The notes under the pieces: generated by a model
Seen by the model: only the letters and a program-made list of their open reading frames with translations
The model's database searches: none
Told to the model about the DNA's origin: nothing
In this document: one piece after another, positions 24,355 through 34,842 of the stretch
Layout: each line of letters opens with the position of its first letter
Numbering within the stretch: position 1 is the stretch's first letter
Position numbers and translations under genes: made by a program
Assembly: GCA_034638255.1 (NCBI GenBank)
Contig: JAWPGT010000003.1
Location: 124,001-188,000 of the forward strand
Length of the DNA stretch: 64,000 nt
Reading direction: 5' to 3'
Origin: Coprinus comatus
Lineage: Eukaryota; Basidiomycota; Agaricomycetes; Agaricales; Agaricaceae

Positions 24355-25215
24355 TTACACACACAAAAAAAATCCAGACTCACTAATCGGTGTGATTAAC
24401 CATAAACCATTTAAACCTACGAAGTATACCCAGAAATACATAAATTCTGGTCGGCTATCCGGGCATCCTTGGAGAATGGTAGTGGCATAGTATAGAGCGT
24501 TTCCATATATGTGTGCGAAACACATTAAAGCAGACCATATATGTCGTGAAGGGAATTGGTACTTGATTGCAATTGCAATGTAAAAACATAATGGACCCCA
24601 TATTGCCTGTTTTTATTTATTTATAAATAGTGAGAATTATTTAGTATTTTACAAGTTACTTGTGCAACGGGAATATGACCTACTGCTGTTATGGTTTCTA
24701 TTGCAAGAACGAAAGAATCAGAATTCAAGTATCGTGAATCGGATTTGGCATATTCTTTCCATTCTTGTGAAATGAGATCCGTGAGTGATGCGAGTGTAGA
24801 ATGATTTTGAACGAAGTGGCCTAATAAATCATACACAAAAAAAATTTGAGAATGAATGTATACCTCCTTTTTTTGACGTGGAATAATTTGTTGTAGTTGT
24901 TATATATACCTTCAAAGAAGACATGAATTACACCACCTAAAACCAAACGGCAAACGTGTCATTTCTTATTCCGAGGTCACAAGAGGCATCACATTCAAAG
25001 AAATTCTCACAGGAGACGAACCACAAAGCAGTTAATCTCTCGGCTAACGTGAGCTTTCGAGGCAAGGTATCGATACCATGGCCAGTCCATACCCAGGTTG
25101 TGATCGTCAGAAAGAGTAGTAGGATTAGCCAAGACCCGATAAGTTCGGTATAGGTACGTGTGTTTGGTGTATAACCCTCCAAAACCAAGTTCTGGGGATA
25201 ATAAGGATGGGACAT
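24355..25215 (-). CDS. EBP-family 3-beta-hydroxysteroid delta8-delta7 isomerase (sterol isomerase)
   Basis: The start is MSHPYYPQNLVLEGYTPN at 25215. Exons join as ALWFVS-CGVIHVFFEG-HFVQNHSTL, then QEWKEYAKSDSRYLNSDSFVLAIETITA and AIWGPLCFYIAIA, then SRHIWSALMCFAHIYGNALYYATTILQGCPDSRPEFMYFWVYFVGLNGLWLITP. These are the EBP signatures: HxFFEG, WKEYxxSDSRY with the catalytic-region acids, METITA-like and PExxYFWxYF. Four to five membrane helices are predicted, in the ER. The enzyme shifts the C8 double bond to C7 in sterol synthesis. This is the mammal/plant-type isomerase, unrelated in sequence to the sigma-receptor-like yeast Erg2. The last few residues are uncertain. Confidence 0.9.
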
Positions 25216-25492
25216 CAAGTTTAAGGTATAAGTGTTAGGTATAAGGAGAAGTCACTAATACAGCGCTGGGATATAAATAGGTTATGTTACATTCTCGTTT
25301 TAGATGATTTAGTGATGGTCCCTGGAATGACATGGTTCTGAGAGGTTCTGAGGTCGTTCTGGCCAACGTTTCAACATTGAATTTAGCCTAAAGGATTAAT
25401 AGAAACACGGGTATACATTCGACAGTTATATTTCGAGTTATCGTTAATCTCGTACATTAAGCATTATGCCGTGTAACTAATAATATTAATGT

Positions 25493-27846
25493 TTAGACAA
25501 GCATACCACTACAGAAAACGAGATGATTCAGTATACAGTCAAAAGAAATAAGAACACAGAAAGGGACATACACGATACCAGCGGTCTGGAGAGTAGAGAA
25601 GAAACCGCAAATCATAGCGGAAAGAGCAATACGAGCGATAATCTTTCCACGAGATGGGGCTAGAGCACCAAGTACACCAATCTGAATACCCAAAGATCCC
25701 AAGTTGGCGAAACCGCAAAGACCATACGAGGCAATAGTATAGGCACGAGGGCTCAAAGGGAAGTCACCTTGAGTGATCTCACGGAGAGTGAGGTATGCGG
25801 CGAATTCGTTAGCTACGAGCTTTCTAGCCAGAAGTTGGGCAACCCGAAGAATCTCTGGACGAGGAACACCAAGGAAGAAAGTGACAGGATAGAAGATGTA
25901 TCCAATTATGAGCTCCAAAGTAAGATGGTGGATGCCGAAGCCACGTCCAATCCAAGTCAAAAGTCCATTAATTCTAGAGAATCAAATGAGTATGTGATCA
26001 TCTTGTGAATGTGAAATAGGAACTAACGTTGCGACGAGTGCCAAGACAGTTAAAACATTGGTTCTATAGTCCATTAGTGATCGAGTATCCCAGGTAAATA
26101 CTGTGGATCTCTTACAATATCTGACCGGCGACAATGAGACCAAACACAGCACCCTGACTGAATGCATGAAGAGCATTAGCCTTTCCAAGTCAATTAGTCG
26201 AGAATAAAAAAAAAGGTGATAATTGAGCTCACTGGTTGTTTACCCTTCTCTTCACCGCGATCAACCGTAACTCGGCCACGAGTAACCGGCTCTTCCGTTT
26301 CGGGGAAGCGCATTTTGCTAATAGCGATGGAAGCGGGGATACTCATGACGGAGGAGGTGACCAGATTTTCAGGAGGGACACCAAGACCAATGTACGCGGT
26401 AAGCACAGATCCAGCAATGGTGGAGAAACCGGAAGTCATGCTCAAATCTAGCATAAAAGGTTTAGTAGATGCATCGCCAATAGGTGATGGTATGTAACGA
26501 ACGCAGTTCAGATGCAGTCATAACTACAAATAATGATGAGTACACATGGCATTGAATCAGTGTGTAAACTCACGATCAACGTAGGGCCTAACAAGACAAG
26601 CGGACTCTCCTTGGCCAATCCATGGCGAAGCTGCAGCTACAACGGCCTCGGCACCAGAAACATCCATCAATTTGAAGAAAAACCAGGCACTGTAGACGAT
26701 CGTCAGACATTATGTACTAGTTATTCTCAAGAATAAAACGCACAAATTCCTGATGATCCATTGCATGACGCCGAGGTAGTACATCATTTGCACAAAGGCA
26801 ACGAAGAAGATGATAGAACCGAGCTACTCGCATGTTCAACATGTCTCTTCTGTTGGAAGGAGTCATCAATACTCACCGTGTTGACGAAGAACCAGTGTTT
26901 ATTGGTGGTCTCAGCATCAAAGAAGAAACCAGAACCGGCATTAGCTTGCTCCAAGAAGTCAGCAGCAAGAGTTGCAATCCAGCGGAAGATGGAAAAGCCA
27001 GCGCCAGTCTTGAGAACAAAGAGCGCAACGACTTGTTGCATAAAGAGACCGACAATCACTGTGTGCCTTTGTTACAGGTTTAGTGGAGAGGTTCTCCAGG
27101 AAAAGGATTGGCAACGAACCATGGAACTTGGCTCCTGTTGATAGAGCTGAGCCAGAAACCACACTGGAAGACGAAGAGACCAAGAACAGAGATTGCACGA
27201 TCTCCGTAAGTGGTGTTCTAACCGAGAATGTCTTGTATCACTTGTCATAGGGAATATAGAATGAGTACTTACGTCTTGGAGGGGGAAACCGAAGGCTGAT
27301 CCAAATACAATGCCAAGCAAGCAGAGCCAACCAACGGCTAAACGAGCGCGGTACGATAACTTGTAGAAAGGAACTTGGATGAGAGGTTCCCATACAGCGG
27401 AGATCGGGTTAGAGACTACAGAGGTGGGGATGAAGCGGAAGGCGATGATTCTGTGACAGTGTCAATATTAATTACAACTCGAAGATGAGGATCAGCTAAC
27501 AGGAGGAAAGCCCAAGCAAATATTGTCTGGACAATCCTAAACAAGGTCAGACCGTTATATTACAAAATAAAAAGTAAAATACATACCATCGGTGACGAGT
27601 CGCTGGTAAAATGGTAGCGCTAATCCACCAGCCCAAAATGACGGTCGCAATACCAGCTAGAACAAAAGGACGGTACTTCCTGTAGTAGTAGCTCAAGTCT
27701 TTTTTCTCCTGCTCCTGGCCCTCGAGTGAAGAAGGGTCCTCGACAGTGAAAGAAGCCTCAGCGACCGGTAACTTTTCATCTTTTTCGAAAAGGGAAGAAC
27801 GACTTCTGTTTGCAATCTGACCCTCTGTAGCAGGGAGATTTGACAT
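25493..27846 (-). CDS. Concentrative nucleoside transporter (CNT family)
   Basis: Translation starts at the ATG at 27846 ([18 protein letters not shown]); upstream open frame lacks an ATG. After a cytoplasmic N-terminus the protein has ten or more hydrophobic helices. Conserved CNT blocks are [139 protein letters not shown] and [33 protein letters not shown], plus NEFAAYL with [21 protein letters not shown]. GESxxLV and NEFxAY are the nucleoside and sodium/proton binding motifs. Splicing at GTATGT near the end gives the terminus GIVGMLV. About nine exons. The protein should import nucleosides using a cation gradient. Confidence 0.92.
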
Positions 27847-28656
27847 CCTGGCGCAAGAGTTTAGAGAGGAGGAGGTTGGGGCTCGCTTGACTGCCGCCAC
27901 GGTGGGTGGGACTATGTACCGAATCTTCAATTATGAGATAAGCGCAGGGCTTCCATGCTCCATGTGCTTCAATCAAAAAAACACCCGCCCGGCCAACGTC
28001 GACTGGGGTAATTCCTGGTAATTCATCTGGGATCGATAAGGAAGCATTGAATACTTCCACCGATCCGCTTGATGGAGATCCCCGGGACAGGCAGGAAAGC
28101 TTGGTAATTCCATTGGTGCTGGTTACGAGACATTCTTGACGGATGATATGTCCAATAAGAATGGATTTACTGACTGCCCAACAAACACTGTGCGTTTGAT
28201 ACATTGTGTTCCATGTGCAATATGCCGATTGTCAGAAAATTTCTCCACATGTATCCGACTATATGACACACGTGAGCTTGGATTGTGCAACACATGAAGG
28301 TTGCTGATATTCAAATTCACCAGTAGTGGCAAATAGGGCAGGAGGAGAGCCTCAGACTTGCTCTTCAGTGCTTCAGCGATGTCAGTGAGGTGCGCATGGC
28401 ATTCACTATCAAGATATGTAGCTACATATGATGCACTTCATCCGACACAAACACTCTTGTTAGACACCATGTATCAGTGCCTGACGATATGGAACTATCA
28501 AGGGATCTCGCTACATAGCGGTATAGAGTCCCCTCCGAATTTTATACTGTTACTATCATTTATTACTGCAATGTGGCTGTGTCACGTTGATCGAGATCAG
28601 AGCAGAAGGTCGCGTGCTTGCTTTCGTCCAGCTCTAGTCAACAGTCTGTGCAAGCC
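27847..28656. other. Divergent spacer between the CNT and thioesterase genes, no gene seen
   Basis: About 810 bases with frames up to about 140 codons on the minus strand and 104 on the plus strand. None shows a recognisable domain, and those near the edges merely run through the 5' ends of the flanking genes. It presumably holds both promoters; I see no convincing TATA box. Confidence 0.5.
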
Positions 28657-29832
28657 ATGCTATACGCTCTAGTCTTGCCATTACTCTTCTTGCACACCCA
28701 CATTGTCTTTGTGCTGTCCTCTGCCATATCTTCGCCACGTCCACTTGTCATCTGGCATGGACTAGGTTGGCACTCGGCCCTCCACCGATTCTACCCACAT
28801 GATTGACTTAGTAACCTTCAGGCGACTCTCACTCTTCTCCAGGAATGGTAGAGTTCATGTCACTCATAAAGGAAATTCATGCCGGAATATTCATCCACTC
28901 CGTTTATATCGACCACGACCTCCAGGAAGACAGGAAAGCAGGTTTTGTAAGTCAATCACTTCTTGAGCGGAGGTCTAGGTTAATTGCTCCTCCAGTATGG
29001 GAATATCAATGCTCAGCTGGATTTAGTCGCAGATCAACTTGCTTCAACTCCGGAGCTGGAACATGGCTTTGATGCAATCGGTTTCTCCCAAGGTTTCCCG
29101 CTCATGCTCTGCTTTCTTTATTGCACTTTCTGAGTCAACTACAGGCGGACAATTCCTACGGGCATATGTCGAACGATACAACCATCCCCCCATCAATAAC
29201 CTTATAACATTTGGCTCCCAGCATATGGGTATTTCTGACATACCCTTGTGCCGGCCGTACGATTTTGTGTGTCGCGTGGCTCGACAAGCAGCTAAAGGTG
29301 CCGTATACAGTTCATGGGCACAGAATAATCTCATCCAGGTCAGCTATGGTCACAATTCCCCATTATACACCATGTGTTTCTCATTCAGTCTTAGGCGCAA
29401 TACTTCCGTGACCCCAGCAATTATGAGACTTACCTTGCCACCAACGTTTTCTTACCATCCATCAATAACGAGGTAGAAGAGACACGTAACCAGACATACG
29501 CGCAGAATCTGGCATCCTTAAACAAACTAGTTCTGGTAATTTTTACAGGAGACAAAACAGTTGTTCCAAAAGAAAGTGCCTGGTTCGGATCAGAGGAATC
29601 ACCAAGTGATATCGATCTACTTTATAGTCCACCAGGTCAGATACCTATTAATTCTGCACCAAGGACCATCGTCCCGATGCGAGAGCAACCCCTCTACGTC
29701 GAGGACTGGGTTGGACTACGAACGCTGGACGAACGAGGCGGGGTCATCTTTGACTCCTGTGCAGGAGAACATATGCAAATATCCGATTGTTGGGAAGATT
29801 TGGTAAGGCAATATGTGGGTGAGCGATTGTAA
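28657..29832 (+). CDS. PPT1: Palmitoyl-protein thioesterase 1
   Basis: The first exon has a hydrophobic signal peptide (MLYALVLPLLFLHTHIVFVLSSA) followed by PLVIWHGLG. A GTTGGC...TTCAG intron joins to GDSHSSPGMVEFMSLIKEIHAGIFIHSVYI, restoring the WHGLGDS motif. The nucleophile elbow GFSQG is split by an intron, then GGQFLRAYVERYNHPPINNLITFGSQHMGI. The catalytic Asp lies in VIFTGDKTVVPKESAWFG and the His in GVIFDSCAGEHMQIS. Ser, Asp and His are all present. The enzyme removes thioester-linked acyl groups from proteins in the lysosome/vacuole. Length (about 310 residues) is normal for the family. There are about five exons. Confidence 0.93.
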
Positions 29833-29868
29833 CATATGTACACAATGATGTATGCACGGAACAAACGA

Positions 29869-29884
29869 ATATATATATATATAT
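29869..29884. repeat. AT dinucleotide microsatellite
   Basis: Eight AT units in a row lie between the thioesterase stop codon and the next gene's start. No function is implied. Confidence 0.85.
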
Positions 29885-29981
29885 GTACCAATGTCACGTG
29901 ATTCCTTGATTCCATTCAACAAGGCGTTTAGTCTCGCGGCGCAAGTTCATTTTGCGTGGTACTGCTTCTCGCCCCTGTGTC

Positions 29982-32900
29982 ATGGACACTTCCGGTACCC
30001 CGCAACCCCTCCCAAGACTCAGAGTCTCCAGGCCCTCACCATCATTTAGGCGATCCGACAGTCATAATTCATCGGCTGCATTGTCTTCGCAGGCTGGACC
30101 TTCGCGTCTTCCAGATCTCACACAGTTGGTTGATCTCAATCTGAGTGACATTCGCGCACCCTACGACTCTACTGATGAAGAACAAGACCAAGATCAGTAC
30201 CCAACTCCAAGGATGAACACCTCTTCCCTAGCTCCAGTCGAAAGTATGGCCGAACGTCTACGCGCTCTCATTCACCTTGTTCCGAACGGCTCGGGCTCTC
30301 AAATCACACCGAGACCTCCTCGACCATCCTCTCCCACCTTTCTAGAGTCAGACTTTGAGGGAGAATCATCAGCTACTCCCGCTCCAAGCTTTGCTCGCGA
30401 GTCTTTGCGTGAGATTTTTGGGAAAGCGCTCAGGGATCCTGGTGATACACCTCAGAAAGGCAGGCAGAGGCGAAATTCGGATATCTCAGTGAGGGAGGTT
30501 GACTCTGACTTTACATCATCTAAGACAAGGGCGGATATGAAGGGGAAGAGGAAGAGTCTCAGTGACGACGAGTCAGAAACTCCCGAAAGTGAGCTTGGTT
30601 TACGGCTTATTTTTTTCCGGTTTAGTTGATTAGCTGTTTTGTTTGAAAGAATCGAAGACTCAAGATTATTATCTCAATAGTTCATCCCAACGTACTATCC
30701 GGAAATCTTCACCTCAACAATCAGTAGCCTTCCTGCTCAAGCCAATATCAGGTTAGATTCTTGAGATTCTTTGTTCATACAGGAATTATAATATTTCGTG
30801 GCAGCCGACGATAGTGACCTTGATGATTCTCCTAAGGCAACAGCTCGACTCGCGCCACCCAACACAACTAGCGCACCTTTACAGTCTTTACGAATCTCAC
30901 AGAGTTCCAGTGCTCCCCAACATTCAAGTATGTGGCTTCAAGATACTTCTAGAAACATTCACTCATTGTTATCTATGCATTCAGATCTGCTAGAGCAAGA
31001 CTCCGAAATGCAAAGGGCCTTTGATCATGTCGATACCCTTGAATATACTTCAGTGTCTTCGCATAATTTCCGTATGTAGCGTGCTTGGTTAGTTTCAATT
31101 ACTCTTATTCTAATTTGATTTGAATACAGGAAAAAGTAATGCACCTCAAGTAGCATCCGGAGGCGCGTCTTCATCAACTCCTCCGCACACCCCGAGGAAA
31201 ATGAATGTGGCAGAGAGATCCCATATTCCGCGGTCCACAAGAAAAAGTTTTGACTCGTTTAATCCTTGTCAGTGTGTTTTACCAATCATCTTTTGGGCTG
31301 CTGTTTAATATTCACTGTAGCCCAACTCCCTGTTGTCCCATCGCAAGACCCCAGTCGTATGTGTTTTATTCGAAGAAAGTCATGTAGAAGTTAATCTTTG
31401 TACTAGCTCTTGCCGAAGACGTGAAGGGTGGGCGTGGTAGCAACCATTCCAACGAAAGGCGTCGGGTATCATCTCATGGTTCTATAATACCTCAGCCAAA
31501 ACACAGGTCACGAGTATCAAGTATTACTTCTATTGGTGAGCAGCAGTACCAAATGGGTTGAATTTTGCATCTCATACTTATGTCATTAGATTCAGAAAGG
31601 GGAAAGGAAAGTAATGAGACCCACCCTACTCGTACTCTTTATTCACCAAAAACTGCTCATCGCACACGTACTCCAAGCATCTCTAGCCAAGAGTCGCCAC
31701 GTTCGGGCTCTGCACTTTCGAATGCCTCTATGGACTCAGGAGACTCTGTCCGAACGAGGACACGGACAATATCAGGCCTAAGTGATCGTCCACGTACACT
31801 TAGTCATCTCGGGATTGGTCGTCCTAGCTCAGCGATGTCAGATGCATCAATACCAGATTTTCCCCATGGTTTGCGTCGCCACCACTCTTTGACATCTCGC
31901 GCAGAGTCTCCTGCATCCTCAAAAGGTAGTGCTCAAAGTGATGAAGTCGAGGTGGTGCTAGAAAGAGAAAGGAATTGGAATGCGCCCAGACCAAAATGGC
32001 ATCGGCGTTCTCTACCTAACACTCCCGTGCGACCCACATCACCCAGTGTTTCTAACTCTTCGTACTCACCTTCTGATACACATCATCGAACGGATTCTGC
32101 GTCTAAGGATGCCTCAAATACCTACCGACCCGATTCCAGATCTTCTCCCCATGGTGAATATCCCGTGAGGTCGAAACCTATACCCGCGTCCCCCTCACCC
32201 GCGAATCGACGTCCTAACAGCGCATTCGTGAATGGGAGATCCACACATTCCCCAAGGACTACGTCTATGATAACAAGTACACCTGCGCGCCTTGGATCTC
32301 CATTGCCAAGATTTACTCCCCGGAATAAAGCACTATTATCGAGTCCTTCTAGCCACAAGTTACAAGTGGAAACACCAAAGCGCGTTCCTAAAGTTCACGA
32401 ACATGATGAAACCATTCAACCACTTCAAGAGCAGCGAAATAGTAGCTCGCGCTCGCAAGTATCAATGGATTTGACGGAAGCTTGGAACGTTCCCGAAGCG
32501 TCTTCTGCATTACCCACCTTTTCGCAAACGATCGACAACCTGCCAAATAATGATACAATGCACACCGTGTCTTTACTGGGGCCTATTTATTCAGATGCAA
32601 ATGATGGTATGTTGTCTTTGAAGACTTCAAAGGAACAAAACTAAAACTTCTTCAGGGTCAATGGCCCAAGAGCGTACACCTACCATGCATACACTTAAAC
32701 CCCCGCCTATGGAAGATGACGAAATGGAAAATATGTCAGAAGAGGAAGCAGTGATTGCCCAAGTGACCGCAAATTCTGAGCAAGATACAACACTCGGGGA
32801 AGCTATATCTTCTGAAGAGGATATTGTTGCCGAAGAAACTACACCTCCGGTTGAGCAAAGTACCGATTATATTTCCGCAGAATCACGATATATAGAAGAA

Positions 32901-34588
32901 CATCGATCCTCTGTTCCCTCATTTCTTTCTACTCCGCCTCGATCTCGACTATCTTCAATTACTCAAGAGTTTGCGACACCTCCACCTCCTAAAGATTTGC
33001 CTGACTTACCTGATTCCCCTACATCTTTCTCTGGGGACGAAACAGAACCGGATTCAATGCCAAGGTTTGACATAACTCCACCCCAGCAAACACTACCTAG
33101 TAAAGCGGACTACACGGCAATACAGACCCCTAGACCGCCAGGAGGCTGGCTTGCCACCCCTGCTCCCCCATCTCGAAAGCCCCTGCACGGAGATTCAACC
33201 GATGATAGTGGGTTAGATATGCAGGCAGGACGTTCTACCTTTATGCAAACACCTGCAGTACCTGGTGGCTGGAAGAAGACACCAGTTTCCCGCAATAAGT
33301 TGCGGCCTCCGCAAGAAGAATCCAGCTCGGTTCTCAACGAGGGAGGGCTGACTACTCCTGTTCCGTCTATTGGACGAAACAACCGAACTCCTTTCAAAAC
33401 TCCATTGTCTCCTGGAACTACGCCTGATGGACGAAAAAGTGTTCTCAAAGTCAGGTTCGAACGAGATGAGTCTAGCCAAGTAGATGAATCCTCTGATGTG
33501 TTACCAAACAACATTGAAAGCCAGCAACGCACGAAAGGTGTACCAGCTACCTCTGAACCTTCTACTCCAAAAAAGCGCACCATTACCCCCGAACCTGTTA
33601 CACCTTCATCTAGTAGAAGTCCCCAAAAGTATCGAAAGTCCCCAGGTATCAGGATGGTCGACGAATATGGCAATGTACTAACGGATGATCGAGCTCCCAA
33701 AAGAGATTCTCCCAGCCCCACGCCAGCTTCACCTCCGAATAACAGTGATAAGGCTGACGCAGCTGGACAGGAGGTGAAGGAGCCTAGCAATGAAACTGTT
33801 CTTGAGCAGACGAAAGACACGAACATGGCGCCACTGGAAACCCGTGCTGAAGTTTTACAGCGGGTTAGGCAGGGTATCCTTGAATTGGCCGAAGGCATCG
33901 AAACATTGGATCTGTAGGTTTTTCCAGGTGTACATCAATTATTAGTTTAATAGTGTTTGTATAGGACAACTCAGACACCATCTGCCGATCAAGAGCGCAT
34001 CAAGACGTTGAACGATGCTTCTCGTACTTCCCGGCTATCCAGGAGACGACTCGCAAAGGACGTCCATTCTGCAGAAGTAGAGCTACGTCGACAGGTGGAT
34101 CAAAAGGTAAAGTCTAACCATCCCTCGGCAAGACATTTGGCTAACGTTCAATGACAGGCGAAGACTACTCTTTGGTCGACTAACATTTCCAAAAACTATT
34201 GGTTGATTTTCCTAGTCGGTCTTGCACAAGTGGTACTGGCCTTTGTTATGTACCGGTAAGTTGTTATTTATCTCTCAAACAACAACGTTCATGACAACAT
34301 GTACACAGATCCTCGGTATTACGAGCAAGGGTGTGGTTTATGACCACCTACAATGACCCATTCAATCCGGATCCATTTTTGTATACTGACAACCAGGATG
34401 CCCACCATGCTACCTCGAAATCGGCATGGAAACTCATCATTCAAGCTGTGCGCAATTGTGATCTGGCAACATTTACAACAACATTTCGCGGAAACCTATC
34501 TATTCTTATAAAGGGATGGCATCAACAACTATGGGATGTGTGGGGTGATGATCCCAGCCTCGTGGTCGGGACTTGGCCGCCCACATGA
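29982..34588 (+). CDS. Very long Ser/Pro-rich disordered protein with one C-terminal membrane helix, function unknown
   Basis: Starting MDTSGTPQPLPRLRVSRPSPSFRR at 29982, about ten exons give roughly 1,300 residues of mostly low-complexity sequence. A short ordered-looking block near the N-terminus reads VESMAERLRALIHLVPNG then ESLREIFGKALRDPGDTP. The C-terminal third has two copies of a motif TPxxPGGWxxTP (IQTPRPPGGWLATPAP and MQTPAVPGGWKKTPVS), then RKSVLKVRFERD, GIRMVDEYGNVLTDDRAP and RVRQGILELAEGIETLDL. A charged, coiled-coil-like stretch precedes a single hydrophobic helix (YWLIFLVGLAQVVLAFVMY), followed by about 95 residues with FNPDPFLYT. This suggests a membrane protein with a large cytosolic or nucleoplasmic arm; I do not recognise the family. 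Many SP/TP sites suggest cell-cycle phosphorylation (inference). Confidence 0.7.
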
Positions 34589-34842
34589 TCGATTAATTTA
34601 TATTTCTTATGTCTTAAGTAGCTATATTGGAATGTTGTGGGTTAATGGGCTGAATAGGATTGAATAAGTGTGGAGAGAATGATTTTTCCCACGCCAATGC
34701 CCCAACAGACTATGACGAAAAGGGTGTTAGTGAAGCGTGGGACATACTTTCCTTCCATCGCCACAATCTCGCTTGGTTCAATTCAGTCGATCGTCATGCT
34801 TTAAAATTTACTTGTTTCCATCCTGTCTCCCTCCCCCTCCCA

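Noticed and set aside
27776..28204. Minus-strand 142-codon frame upstream of the nucleoside transporter
   Set aside because: It overlaps the transporter's first exon in another frame and shows no domain or conserved motif.
33110..33898. Minus-strand frame of 262 codons
   Set aside because: It is the antisense of the large disordered protein's Ser/Pro-rich exon. Long antisense frames are expected from such codon bias.
34660..34842. Extended N-terminus for the MscS channel
   Set aside because: The frame is open upstream, but no in-frame ATG precedes 34843. An upstream spliced exon was not found.
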